A stretch of DNA of 62,336 bases from a virus. The notes beneath the pieces are model-generated. The model was not told the origin of the DNA. It worked only from the letters and a program-made list of their open reading frames with translations, and searched no databases. This document shows positions 35,882-45,185 of the stretch, piece after piece. The DNA lies in IMG/VR virus record IMGVR_UViG_3300010334_002856, positions 1 through 62,336 of that record. One strand, 5' to 3'. The translations under genes were made by a program, and so were the position numbers. Each line of letters starts with the position of its first letter. Position 1 is the first letter of the stretch.

Positions 35882-36548
35882 AGAATTAGTATTACACCAC
35901 CACTTAGGTTTAGGTGACCACATCATATGTAATGGTATGGTTTATGGACTTATAGAAAAATATGATGTAGAGCGATTATATCTTATGGTTAAAGATATTA
36001 ATTTGCCTACAGTAAATAAACTATACGAAGACTCTGATATAGTAATTCCTGTATCTATTCCTTATGAGACATATGAAAAAGAACAACAATTTGTTGCCGA
36101 GTATCGTACAGATATACCGCACTTAGATATAATTTATACGGGTGGCGGATCTGAATTTTTCGATATTGAATTCTATGGTATGTCGGGTATTGAATTTCAG
36201 GATAGATGGGATAAATTTCAAATGCCGAAAGATGATTCTTCTAGTAAAGAATTCTTTAATAAGTTTATAAAAGATAAAGACTATTGCTTAGTACATTGTC
36301 AAGGTAGTCCTGGTTCTTACAATTTAGACATAACAACAGATTTGCCTATATACTATGTTGAATCAGGATTGACCGATACTATATTAGATTGGACAGACGT
36401 AATTAAAAACGCCAAAGAAATACATTGTATAGATAGTAGCATAATTCATCTAGCAGATAGTTTAGACTTAACTGCTGAGAAATTATACTATCATGATGTT
36501 GGTCGAGGCAGCCAATTTCATCTTATTAATGATTGGGTAAGGGTATGA
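35868..36548 (+). CDS. Putative GT-B sugar transferase, LGLGDHI paralogue 2
   Basis: About 226 residues from ATG 35868; ATG 35853 is an alternative in-frame start and neither has a strong Shine-Dalgarno. LVLHHHLGLGDHIICNGMVYGL matches the start of the protein at 27169, and DVIKNAKEIHCIDSSIIHLADSL matches its second half, so the two are diverged copies. The Ser-Ser-Ile part resembles donor-site ends of GT9-like enzymes. Function unproven. Confidence 0.5.
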   Translation: MEKFKELVLHHHLGLGDHIICNGMVYGLIEKYDVERLYLMVKDINLPTVNKLYEDSDIVIPVSIPYETYEKEQQFVAEYRTDIPHLDIIYTGGGSEFFDIEFYGMSGIEFQDRWDKFQMPKDDSSSKEFFNKFIKDKDYCLVHCQGSPGSYNLDITTDLPIYYVESGLTDTILDWTDVIKNAKEIHCIDSSIIHLADSLDLTAEKLYYHDVGRGSQFHLINDWVRV

Positions 36549-37642
36549 TAAACATTGTTATCCCTATGGCAGGACTGGGAACTAGATTTCAAAAAATCGG
36601 AATAGATAAACCGAAACCGTTAATTGTTGTTAATGGTAAAACTTTAATAGAACATTCTATAGATAGTTTTAATGTTAAGGGTAAGTTCATTTTTATTACT
36701 AGAGATTTTGATGATCCCGAGCATAATAAAGAATTGACAGATATCTTTGAATACAAAAATATAGACTATACAGAAATAAGAATAAGTAATACTACAGATG
36801 GTGCAGCAGATACAGTATTGTTTGCAAAGGATCTTATTGATAACGATAATCCATTGGTTGTTTATAATTGCGATCAAATAATTAAATGGGATCCTATGTC
36901 ATTTTTATCTTGGGTCAAAGATAAAGACCCCGATGCTGCTCTTGTTTTATATAAGAGTAAAGATCCAAAAAATAGTTTTGCTGAAATAAAGTTAAATAGA
37001 ATTTTTAAGGTTGTGGAGAAGGATCCTATTTCTGATAATGCCCTGATTGGATTCCATTATTGGAAAAGAGGGAAAGACTTTGTCACCAGCGCAAAAAAAT
37101 TACTAGATACTTTTAGAATATCCGGAAGACCAGAATGCTATATTAGTGAGACATTCAATTATTTGCGTGACGCTAAAATTTTACCTTTTCATATAATTAA
37201 TAATGCATATATTCCGTTAGGTACACCTGAAGATGTCGCAAAATATTTAGGCAAGGTTGGTGAATTTGATACTAATAAACCTAAGACATTATTCATAGAT
37301 ATAGATGGTACGGTATTAAAACATGAACATACTATAAGCGGTGTCTATAAGAATGCCCCTACAATATTACCGGGTGTAGTTGACAAAATTAATGAATGGG
37401 ATAGCAAAGGTCATAAGATTATCTTTGTCACCGCAAGAAAAGAAAGCACACGCAAAATAACCGAAGAACAATTAACTTCTTTTGGGTTAGCTTGGGATCA
37501 GTTAGTAATGGGAGTGGGTGGCGGATCCAGATACATCATTAATGATAAAATGAATATTGATGATATGGATAGAGCAGTAGGTATAAGTGCAATTACAAAC
37601 TCTGGATTTAATACTATAAATTGGACAGATTACGGATTATGA
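36545..37642 (+). CDS. Sugar nucleotidyltransferase fused to HAD phosphatase
   Basis: 365 residues. The N-terminal ~235 form a nucleotidyltransferase with IPMAGLGTRFQ (about 6-16) and KPKPLI; NCDQIIKWD is the metal/donor loop. The C-terminal part is a HAD phosphatase with FIDIDGTVL (about 251) and VTARKE. The gene at 42149 has the same two domain types in reverse order. ATG 36545 overlaps the upstream stop; an in-frame TTG at 36533 is rejected. Substrate sugar unknown. Confidence 0.78.
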   Translation: MINIVIPMAGLGTRFQKIGIDKPKPLIVVNGKTLIEHSIDSFNVKGKFIFITRDFDDPEHNKELTDIFEYKNIDYTEIRISNTTDGAADTVLFAKDLIDNDNPLVVYNCDQIIKWDPMSFLSWVKDKDPDAALVLYKSKDPKNSFAEIKLNRIFKVVEKDPISDNALIGFHYWKRGKDFVTSAKKLLDTFRISGRPECYISETFNYLRDAKILPFHIINNAYIPLGTPEDVAKYLGKVGEFDTNKPKTLFIDIDGTVLKHEHTISGVYKNAPTILPGVVDKINEWDSKGHKIIFVTARKESTRKITEEQLTSFGLAWDQLVMGVGGGSRYIINDKMNIDDMDRAVGISAITNSGFNTINWTDYGL

Positions 37643-37968
37643 AAATACTAAACATAAAAGATATGCATGATGGTTGGTTTGTCGGAGGCTTTGAACCAAC
37701 TGCATATCATACTAAAGATTTTGAAGTTAATTATAGAACACATCCTGCAGGTCAAAAATGGGATATGCATTATCACACCACAACCACAGAGATTAATTTA
37801 TTAGTTAGTGGTAGAATGATAATGCAGGATAAGGAATTAAAAACTGGCGATATCTTTATAGTCGAACCCTGGGAAATTTCTGATCCTGTATTTTTGGAAG
37901 ATACTACGGTTGTTTGTGTAAAGACGCCTAGCGGCAATGATAAAAAGGTAATACAACATGGCGAATGA
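37639..37968 (+). CDS. Cupin-domain protein
   Basis: 109 residues. HPAGQKWDMHYHTTTTEINLLVSG gives the first cupin motif (His-x-His and Glu), and LKTGDIFIVEPWEIS the second, though the last expected histidine is missing. Small cupins in sugar clusters are often isomerases or epimerases acting on nucleotide sugars; no specific activity is visible. ATG 37639 overlaps the previous stop (ATGA). Confidence 0.67.
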   Translation: MKILNIKDMHDGWFVGGFEPTAYHTKDFEVNYRTHPAGQKWDMHYHTTTTEINLLVSGRMIMQDKELKTGDIFIVEPWEISDPVFLEDTTVVCVKTPSGNDKKVIQHGE

Positions 37969-38695
37969 TCACTACATAGAAAGACTAAAAGGCTGGGCAA
38001 ACTCGGGCAGAGAAAATATTGCTTCACCTAAAATATTACAGATTGCTGACTATATTGATTTTGATACAATAGAAACAGTATTGGATATAGGTAGTTGGCA
38101 TTTAAAACAAAGTATTGAATTTGCTTATGCTTTTCCTACAGCAACAATTCATGCATTTGAACCTAGCCCTCAAAATTTAAGAGAATGTATTCAGATGAAG
38201 AGTAGCGTTCCAAAGGACGTACAAGATAGAATACAAATTTATAATGTAGCCTTGTCCAATAAAAATGGACCACTAACATTTTATGATATTGATACATCTC
38301 AGGGCGTAGGATATAATCCAGGTGCTGCTAGTAAGTATAAATTTATTGACGGTATGAATGGTACTTTCTTTAATCAGAATTGGATACAAAAAGAAATTAT
38401 GGTGGAAGCACTTACCTTAGATCACTGGGCAATGACTAATGGTATCAAATCTGTTGATGCCTTATGGGTAGATGTGCAGGGTGGAGAACTAGATGTATTT
38501 AAGGGTGGTTCTCAAACACTAAAAAATGTAAAGGTTATTTTTACAGAAGTTGGGCTAAAGGAATATTACGAAGGCCAAAGTTTAAAACCCGAAATAGAAG
38601 AATTTTTATTTAAGCTTGGCTTTGAAGAACTGCCTGGAGGATTTGAAATTAATGGTTTCGAATATGAAGGCAACAACATCTATATTAGAAAATGA
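37958..38695 (+). CDS. FkbM-type methyltransferase
   Basis: 245 residues. VLDIGSWHLKQS is a modified motif I, IHAFEPSPQNL motif II, and DALWVDVQGGELDVFKG the FkbM D-x-(E/Q)-G-x-E pattern near 170. It likely O-methylates a sugar. Overlaps the cupin gene by 11 bases. Confidence 0.77.
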   Translation: MANDHYIERLKGWANSGRENIASPKILQIADYIDFDTIETVLDIGSWHLKQSIEFAYAFPTATIHAFEPSPQNLRECIQMKSSVPKDVQDRIQIYNVALSNKNGPLTFYDIDTSQGVGYNPGAASKYKFIDGMNGTFFNQNWIQKEIMVEALTLDHWAMTNGIKSVDALWVDVQGGELDVFKGGSQTLKNVKVIFTEVGLKEYYEGQSLKPEIEEFLFKLGFEELPGGFEINGFEYEGNNIYIRK

Positions 38696-39132
38696 AATTA
38701 ATTGCTCATAGAGGCCTATTCGATGGGCCAAATGTAAATTTAGAAAATAGACCAGAACAAATTAAAGTTGCTCTCAAGGAAGGCTTTGATTGTGAAATTG
38801 ATCTATGGGTTGAGAATAGTGAATTGTGGTTAGGTCATGATAGGCCCGATTATCATATCAGAGAAGATTTTCTTAATCAGTTTGGTCTTTGGATACATGC
38901 CAAAAATTTATCAGCACTAAGATGGTTGACAAATACTCAACTTAATTATTTTTGGCATCAGAATGACGATTATGTTATTACTAGTCATAAATGGATATGG
39001 ACATATCCCGGCAAAGATCTAACCACTCGTAGTGTATGTGTTATGCCTGAGTGGAAGAATCCTACCCTTGACGGAATAAAAGATTTAAACTGTTACGGAG
39101 TATGTAGCGATTTTGTAGGAAAACTAAAATGA
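38692..39132 (+). CDS. Short glycerophosphodiester phosphodiesterase-like protein
   Basis: 146 residues, much shorter than usual GDPD enzymes (about 250). LIAHRGLFDGPNVNLENRPEQ provides the catalytic HRG and N/E residues, CEIDLWV the metal acid pair, and WLGHDRPDY the second histidine. It thus keeps the active-site front half of the TIM barrel. Proteins of this size occur in surface-glycan clusters, role unknown. Confidence 0.62.
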   Translation: MKLIAHRGLFDGPNVNLENRPEQIKVALKEGFDCEIDLWVENSELWLGHDRPDYHIREDFLNQFGLWIHAKNLSALRWLTNTQLNYFWHQNDDYVITSHKWIWTYPGKDLTTRSVCVMPEWKNPTLDGIKDLNCYGVCSDFVGKLK

Positions 39133-39917
39133 GATCTGTAGTTATAAGAGGTAGTATTGCATTTGATAAGAGACCTAGTGTGTATATACAACAGGTCATT
39201 GATAGTATTCGTAGTTGGCATACTGGAGAACTTATCTTAAGTACATGGAATAGTCAACAACATGCTACACAAGGGTTAGTTGGTGTGGATAAAATTGTTT
39301 GTTCGGATGATCCAGGCGAAGGGCCTGTGCAACAGTTTCTTAGACAAGCACAAAGTTATTATGTAGGCGTATCTGTTAGTACAGGGTCTGAAGTAATGGT
39401 TACTAGAACAGACATATTACATTTTAGAGACCTATTCGAATTAAGAAATACTTATCCAAAAAAAACAAAAACAAACATTAGTGCATTTGATGAGAAATTA
39501 CTAATAGGTAATATGATGACTATTAGGCCAGGGTCGGATATCGATATATCTACATATAGGGCAAACGATTGGTTTCAAGTTGGTACCAGAGAAGATATTT
39601 TAAAATGGGGTCGTGTATTTGAGGACATACCAAAATTAGATATAAATAGAATAACCGAGTTAAGAAATAATGGTTCTATTTGTACTGAGAATCTTTGGTT
39701 CAAAATGTTACTTAAAAGATATGTTAATCCTGAGTTGGATATAACAGAGTGGCCAGACGATTTAGCAATGCACGCACTAATTGACAATTTTGAGGTTATG
39801 AATACTATAACTACTGCAAGAGCTATAAATTTAAATTGGGCTTTTCAACCACAACGGCTCGGATGCTATTTAACTGAAGAACAATATTTACATGAGTATA
39901 ATGCCTTATGCGAGTAG
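39129..39917 (+). CDS. WavE-like LPS synthesis protein/glycosyltransferase
   Basis: 262 residues. VVIRGSIAFDKRPSVYIQQ, then SIRSWHTGELILSTW, VDKIVCSDDPG, and VMVTRTDILHFRDLF correspond to the WavE family's strand order and R-(T/S)-D motif. WavE is a Vibrio LPS core protein of glycosyltransferase type. Overlaps genes at both ends. Confidence 0.62.
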   Translation: MRSVVIRGSIAFDKRPSVYIQQVIDSIRSWHTGELILSTWNSQQHATQGLVGVDKIVCSDDPGEGPVQQFLRQAQSYYVGVSVSTGSEVMVTRTDILHFRDLFELRNTYPKKTKTNISAFDEKLLIGNMMTIRPGSDIDISTYRANDWFQVGTREDILKWGRVFEDIPKLDINRITELRNNGSICTENLWFKMLLKRYVNPELDITEWPDDLAMHALIDNFEVMNTITTARAINLNWAFQPQRLGCYLTEEQYLHEYNALCE

Positions 39918-40585
39918 CAATTTTATTAACAGGATTTTCTAGAACATTTGAAAAAGTATTTTTTACTATAGAAGAACTTATACGCAAATATAATGCTGAC
40001 GTGTATATAGCAACTTGGGATGTTAGTGACAATAGATTAACTAAAGAAATAATATCTTCTGAGGTAACAAGAGATATATTCAAGGATGTTCCTAATCTAA
40101 TGTCATGTTCTATTTTTGACCTTGAGCATTACAATAAAAATAAAATACCTTTTATACAAAACGACAGATCGGATGACGTAATGGTTACTGATCCAAGAGC
40201 AATAGAACATGGAACATTTTGGGCTAACAGATGCCGAGACCAATGGTATCTTGTTAATGAGGGATTCAAATCTATTATTAGTGAATACGATATAATATTA
40301 AGAACCCGATTAGATATTGCTTATAAGAATATAGAATTATATAAAAGTGATGAACTCATTATACCTGCCGATATAGGTGGCTGGGATTTTTCAGATCATT
40401 TAGCATTTGGTAATCATACTGTAATGGAAAAGTATTGTACCTTTTATAAACATATGCAAGACATATACGACAAACACAATGTTGATCCAACGCACGCAGT
40501 AAACTTCCTTAAATTTTATATTTCAAATTATGGTACTCCTTCGGAACATAAAATAGATAATAACATAACATACAAAATAATATGA
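39908..40585 (+). CDS. Putative GT-A-like glycosyltransferase
   Basis: 225 residues. It starts RVAILLTGFSRTFEKVFFTIEEL and has ADVYIATWD and YDIILRTRLDIAYKN (R-x-R-x-D, about 136), the same architecture as the WavE-like neighbour, so it may be a related transferase. Acceptor and donor unknown. Confidence 0.5.
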   Translation: MRVAILLTGFSRTFEKVFFTIEELIRKYNADVYIATWDVSDNRLTKEIISSEVTRDIFKDVPNLMSCSIFDLEHYNKNKIPFIQNDRSDDVMVTDPRAIEHGTFWANRCRDQWYLVNEGFKSIISEYDIILRTRLDIAYKNIELYKSDELIIPADIGGWDFSDHLAFGNHTVMEKYCTFYKHMQDIYDKHNVDPTHAVNFLKFYISNYGTPSEHKIDNNITYKII

Positions 40586-41223
40586 AAACTATAGACTTTC
40601 AAAATCTAATTCGAATAAATCAGGAACAATTAAAACCAGGGGAAACGCAATGGTTTATTCAACTAGGAGCAAATGACGGAATAATGTGTGAGGGGTATGG
40701 GTTACGATCTATTCTCCTAGAACAAAAACACAACGCTATACTAGTAGAACCATTGCCTGAAGTATTTGAGCGGTGTAAAGAAAATTATAAGGATGCAAAT
40801 AGTACACTATACTTTGAAAATATTGCCGTTGTTCCGACAAAAACAAATGAGTATGAAAAGATTTACCATAACGAGGATCATGTCCGCGAACCGGGTGTAC
40901 AAAGTAGTCTTGTTAGATATGAAGCTTCTGAAATTTTTGACCTTGTTAAAGTTGAAGAATTTAAGTATTTGGTTGAAAAATATAACTTAACTAAAATACA
41001 TGGATTGTTTATAGATATTGAAGGATTAGAATATGATGTTCTTGATAACATTTTTAGGACTATAAACATACCAATATCTTTTATAAGATACGAATTTCCA
41101 CACGTTAAGGATCCTGATGTATTAGACAATATGCTTATAGATCGTGGATTTAAAGTCTTTCAATGCAAACACGGTGCCGGAGACAAAGTTGCAATATCAT
41201 ATGAATTTATGGAAGTGGAATAA
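40582..41223 (+). CDS. FkbM-type methyltransferase
   Basis: 213 residues. WFIQLGANDGIMCEG is motif I, AILVEPLPEVFERC motif II, and GLFIDIEGLEYDVL the FkbM signature (about 145). Third FkbM gene of the cluster, suggesting a heavily methylated glycan. ATGA overlap with the preceding gene. Confidence 0.77.
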   Translation: MKTIDFQNLIRINQEQLKPGETQWFIQLGANDGIMCEGYGLRSILLEQKHNAILVEPLPEVFERCKENYKDANSTLYFENIAVVPTKTNEYEKIYHNEDHVREPGVQSSLVRYEASEIFDLVKVEEFKYLVEKYNLTKIHGLFIDIEGLEYDVLDNIFRTINIPISFIRYEFPHVKDPDVLDNMLIDRGFKVFQCKHGAGDKVAISYEFMEVE

Positions 41224-41225
41224 CT

Positions 41226-42152
41226 ATGATAAAAGATATTTTATTTTTAAATTACCATTGGGTACCTAATAGTACTTTTATTTTTAAATCATTAGAAAAT
41301 ACTGGGTACGACTGTGATTTTATAGGAGAGCCTGAACTAGAATCATTCGTTCCTAACTGTGAGTATAAAGTTGTAATTGCATATCTACATGACCCGCATC
41401 ATTTACCTATAATTAGTAGATTGCTAGAAACTTCTTTAAAGAATAGTTTCTTTATTCAGCATGATGATACAGATTCGGAAGATGTTAGTAGATGGTTCTC
41501 GAGATCACCCGATTTAATTATGCATAGAGAATTGACAAGTAACACCAATAGACATTATAATTGTCCTATATATCCAATGCACTTTCCTATTCCATCGGTG
41601 AACGATTATTTAAATAGGGAAAGAGATGTGGATGTTTGTTTTATTGGAGCACCTACAAATCAAAGACGAAACTTTTTTGTAGATAAATTAGTTCAAATAC
41701 AACCACAGTTAAATATCAATTGGGCAATAAAGTATTCGCATGAAAGAAATATTCCTAAAACTTTAGATATTTTAAATAGATCTAAGATTGTGGTAAATTA
41801 TCCAGGTAACAGTTACGATAGCTGGAGAATTTGGGAAGCGGCAAGTGCAGGTGCAGCAATTTTACAACCTAAGTTACCTTTAGATAGTATATCAAAAGGA
41901 CATATGTTCTTTGATGAATATGTAGAATACAATATGGATTGTTCTGATCTAAAAGATAAAATAGTGTGGCTTTTAGAAGAAGAACGATGGAGGGAGTGGG
42001 GAAGTAGAAGTTTAAATTCCTACGAAACATACCACACGCCCGAAGATTGTTTTGTACAATACTATAATAATATTATTAGACATGTGCCGTTACAAAGACT
42101 GGCACCTATTCCTGTAAATCCTTTTGAAATTTTTAAACCTAACCGAGTATGA
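41226..42152 (+). CDS. GT-B glycosyltransferase (CgeB/Glyco_trans_1_2-like)
   Basis: 308 residues. VDVCFIGAPTNQRRNFFVDKLV opens the second Rossmann domain, RSKIVVNYPGNSYDSWRIWEAASAGAAILQP (about 180-210) carries the donor-binding E-x-A-x-(A/G) segment. N-terminal half contains FIQHDDTDSED. Typical of single-chain GT-B enzymes in surface-glycan loci. Confidence 0.67.
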   Translation: MIKDILFLNYHWVPNSTFIFKSLENTGYDCDFIGEPELESFVPNCEYKVVIAYLHDPHHLPIISRLLETSLKNSFFIQHDDTDSEDVSRWFSRSPDLIMHRELTSNTNRHYNCPIYPMHFPIPSVNDYLNRERDVDVCFIGAPTNQRRNFFVDKLVQIQPQLNINWAIKYSHERNIPKTLDILNRSKIVVNYPGNSYDSWRIWEAASAGAAILQPKLPLDSISKGHMFFDEYVEYNMDCSDLKDKIVWLLEEERWREWGSRSLNSYETYHTPEDCFVQYYNNIIRHVPLQRLAPIPVNPFEIFKPNRV

Positions 42153-43522
42153 TTAAATTAATAATTTTTGATTTGGATGGAGTTCTAATTGATAGTAGAG
42201 AACTTCATTACGATGCATTGAATTCTGCTTTAAATAAAATTGATCCTAAGTATGTAATTACCAGAGAGGAACATCTAAGTAAGTATGATGGATTAAATAC
42301 CACTGCCAAATTAGAATTACTACATTCAGAAAAAGGATTACCAAAAGCGGAATTTAATTCTGTATGGCAAAATAAACAATCTGCAACCATAGATGCATTT
42401 AAACATTTTACACATGACCAAAAATTAATATCCATATTCACAGAACTAAAGCAAATAGGATATAAAATAGTTGTTGCAAGTAATAGTATTAGAGAAACAG
42501 TAAAATTATCTTTATTAAAAATTGGTATATTGGAATACATAGATTACTATGTTAGTAATGAGGATGTTAAAAGACCGAAACCATTTCCGGAAATGTATTG
42601 GAAATGTATGACTGCCATGGGATATACTGCAAAAGAAACTTTAATAATTGAGGATAGTCATATCGGAAGGACAGGAGCAATTGCTAGCGGAGCACATTTA
42701 TTACCTGTAGAAAATTGCGAAGATTTATCTATGGAGAAAATAAGAAAAGAATTAATGTTACTAAACGGATTAGCTAACAGTCCAAAGGTACCTTGGCGTG
42801 ATAATAAATTGAATGTATTGATTCCAATGGCAGGTGCAGGATCAAGATTTGCCACTGCGGGATACACATTTCCTAAACCTTTAATTGAGGTTAATGGTAA
42901 ACCAATGATTCAGGTTGTTGTTAATAATTTGAATATAGATGCCAATTATATCTTCATAGTACAAAAAGAACATTATGACAAATATAATTTAAAATATCTA
43001 TTGAACTTAATAGCTCCAGACTGTAAAATAGTACAAGTCGAGGGAGTAACTGAAGGTGCGGCATGCACAACGCTATTGGCAAAAGAATTTATAGATAATG
43101 ATAACCCATTGTTAATTGCTAATAGCGATCAATATATGGAATGGGATTCTAATTCATGTATGTATGCTTTTAGTGCAGATTCGATTGAAGGTGGCATTTT
43201 AACATTTGAAGCAAGTCATCCTAAATGGAGTTATGCCTCAATCGGCGAGGATGGATTTGTAAAAGAAGTTGCGGAGAAAAAAGTTATTAGTAATAACGCC
43301 ACCGTCGGTGTTTATTATTGGAAACGAGGAAGCGACTATGTTAAGTATACTAGTCAAATGATAGAAAAGAATATTAGAACAAATAATGAGTTTTATGTTT
43401 GTCCGGTATACAATGAAGCAATTTTAGATGAAAAGAAGATTCGTGTAAAAGAGATTAAAAATATGTGGGGCATTGGTACTCCAGAAGATTTAAATTATTT
43501 CTTACAAAATTACAAGGTTTAA
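42149..43522 (+). CDS. HAD phosphatase fused to sugar nucleotidyltransferase
   Basis: 457 residues. N-terminal HAD hydrolase: FDLDGVLIDS (8-17), VASNS, and KPFPEMYW plus IIEDSHIGRTGA, as in beta-phosphoglucomutase-like phosphatases. C-terminal nucleotidyltransferase: IPMAGAGSRFA (about 226), FPKPLIEVNGKPM, NSDQYMEWD and GIGTPEDL. Domain order is reversed relative to 36545. The two nucleotidyltransferase halves resemble each other, pointing to duplication. Product nucleotide sugar unknown. Confidence 0.8.
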   Translation: MIKLIIFDLDGVLIDSRELHYDALNSALNKIDPKYVITREEHLSKYDGLNTTAKLELLHSEKGLPKAEFNSVWQNKQSATIDAFKHFTHDQKLISIFTELKQIGYKIVVASNSIRETVKLSLLKIGILEYIDYYVSNEDVKRPKPFPEMYWKCMTAMGYTAKETLIIEDSHIGRTGAIASGAHLLPVENCEDLSMEKIRKELMLLNGLANSPKVPWRDNKLNVLIPMAGAGSRFATAGYTFPKPLIEVNGKPMIQVVVNNLNIDANYIFIVQKEHYDKYNLKYLLNLIAPDCKIVQVEGVTEGAACTTLLAKEFIDNDNPLLIANSDQYMEWDSNSCMYAFSADSIEGGILTFEASHPKWSYASIGEDGFVKEVAEKKVISNNATVGVYYWKRGSDYVKYTSQMIEKNIRTNNEFYVCPVYNEAILDEKKIRVKEIKNMWGIGTPEDLNYFLQNYKV

Positions 43523-43524
43523 TT

Positions 43525-44256
43525 ATGAGTAAAAAGGTGACGGTAATCACTCCTACAACAGGATCTGATTACCTAAAACAAAATGCAGATTCTGTAGTAA
43601 AACAGACATATGAAAATGTGGAACATCTTATAGTAATAGATGGGCCTGAGTTTCAGGAAAAAGCGGTTAAACAATTAGATTTAGAAACTTCCGCGACGGT
43701 AGTTACCTTGCCCCACAATACGGGGCACAGCCAATATAATGGTCATAGAATATATGGTTCATTTCCTTATCTAGTTGATTCTGATTATGTGATGTTTCTC
43801 GACGAAGATAATTACATTGACCCTGCTCATATTGAAACATTAGTTAAAGTTTGTGAAACTAATGACTGGGCATTCTCATTAAGAAAAATTGTTGATAAAG
43901 ATAGTAAGTATGTTTGTCTTGACGATTGTGAAAACTTAGGTAAATGGCATACGTGTTTAAGCGAACAAGAATTCTTTGTGGATGTGGGCGCATACTTTTT
44001 ACCTACATCTATCGCAATACAAATATCTCCTTTATGGTATCGTAGGGCCAGGCATCCAGACGACCAACCCGAAGTAGATCGTATCATAATGCAAGTATTA
44101 CGCGAACATGAGTTTACGTATGATACTAATGGAATATATTCATTGAATTATAGAGTTGGTAATAGAGAAGATTCGGTCAAGGCTGACTTCTTTTTATGGG
44201 GCAATAGTGTGATGGAAAAGAAATTTAAGGATGGATACCCATGGAGAAAGAAATAA
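43525..44256 (+). CDS. GT2-family glycosyltransferase
   Basis: 243 residues from ATG 43525 (MSKKVTVITPTTG); an upstream ATG in frame lies within the previous gene. Short GT-A domain with QTYENVEHLIVIDGPEFQ, YVMFLDEDNYIDPAHI (DED about 95), and a C-terminal DDQPEVDRIIMQ. Classic GT2 layout. Last gene of the glycan cluster; overlaps DUF3310 gene. Confidence 0.78.
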   Translation: MSKKVTVITPTTGSDYLKQNADSVVKQTYENVEHLIVIDGPEFQEKAVKQLDLETSATVVTLPHNTGHSQYNGHRIYGSFPYLVDSDYVMFLDEDNYIDPAHIETLVKVCETNDWAFSLRKIVDKDSKYVCLDDCENLGKWHTCLSEQEFFVDVGAYFLPTSIAIQISPLWYRRARHPDDQPEVDRIIMQVLREHEFTYDTNGIYSLNYRVGNREDSVKADFFLWGNSVMEKKFKDGYPWRKK

Positions 44257-44540
44257 ACTACAAATATAATGAAGATCAACTTTTAAACGAGTTGAAAGAA
44301 TATATCGACGCCACTTACGGCCAACATTATTCAATGAATAAATTTCAGGCAACTGAATTTATTATTGATAATGGACACGGTGTCGGATTTACCGCAGGGA
44401 ACGTAATGAAATATGTTCAAAGATACGGAAAGAAAGCCGGAAGGAATAGACAAGACATACTAAAGGTGTTACACTATAGCATGATGTTATTATATGTACA
44501 TGACATTGAAACCAAGGAGTTAAATAATGCAAATCAGTAA
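44241..44540 (+). CDS. DUF3310-like protein
   Basis: 99 residues. The pattern FQATEFIIDNGHGVGFTAGNVMKYVQRYGKK followed by DILKVLHYSMML matches DUF3310, a small phage family (GxxxGNVxKYxxRxxxK) of unknown role. It overlaps the glycan cluster upstream and gp45 downstream by 14 bases, at the junction to the replication module. Confidence 0.75.
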   Translation: MEKEINYKYNEDQLLNELKEYIDATYGQHYSMNKFQATEFIIDNGHGVGFTAGNVMKYVQRYGKKAGRNRQDILKVLHYSMMLLYVHDIETKELNNANQ

Positions 44541-45183
44541 AGAAACAATTGATATCCTAAAGAATTTTGCTAGTATCAACAGCAACATTCTTATCCGAAA
44601 AGGTAAGGTATTATCCACAATCAGCACAGCAAAAAACATTTATGCGAGAGCAGAAGTTGCTGAAGACTTTCCAGAGGAAGTCGCAGTATACGATTTAAAT
44701 TCTTTGTTAGCTTTGCTAACACTAATGGAAAATCAGACTGTAGAATTTGGTGAGAAAAGCTTAACCATGTCGAAGGACAACGGCAAGTTTGAATACTTCT
44801 ATTCTGCACCAAACGTAATTGTAGCAGCACCTGCAAAGGAAATCGAAATAGATTCACACTATGAATTTAAATTGACAGCAGAAGATGTTAATATGATTAT
44901 GAAGGCAGCTGCTATTACAGGTGCACCGACAATCACAATCTCCAGCAAAGGCGAGAATGTTACATTGACTATCGGTGATAAAAAGAATGATACCGCAAAT
45001 ACCTATAAGAAAATTATTGGTAAAAGCGAACATTCATTTGATTGCCACATGGCAGTTGAAAACTTTAAGATTGTTCCTGATGCATATAATGTTACAATCT
45101 CGAAAAAGAAAGCATTCCAATTTAAACACGCAACAAAGCCATTGGGTTATTTTATTGCAATGGAACCTGATTCGGTGGTATAA
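44527..45183 (+). CDS. 45: DNA polymerase sliding clamp gp45
   Basis: 218-residue sliding clamp, a trimeric ring that tethers gp43 and activates late transcription with gp55. N-terminal SKETIDILKNFASINSNILIRKG, central YEFKLTAEDVNMIMKAAAITGAP and C-terminal FQFKHATKPLGYFIAME follow T4 gp45. AAGGAGTTAAATA precedes ATG 44527. gp44 and gp62 follow, the T4 order. Confidence 0.95.
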   Translation: MQISKETIDILKNFASINSNILIRKGKVLSTISTAKNIYARAEVAEDFPEEVAVYDLNSLLALLTLMENQTVEFGEKSLTMSKDNGKFEYFYSAPNVIVAAPAKEIEIDSHYEFKLTAEDVNMIMKAAAITGAPTITISSKGENVTLTIGDKKNDTANTYKKIIGKSEHSFDCHMAVENFKIVPDAYNVTISKKKAFQFKHATKPLGYFIAMEPDSVV

Positions 45184-45185
45184 TT

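Noticed and set aside
39641-39648. TATAAATA inside the WavE-like gene
   Set aside because: Mid-gene, encodes a D-I-N-R stretch, next start is 260 bases away; chance match.
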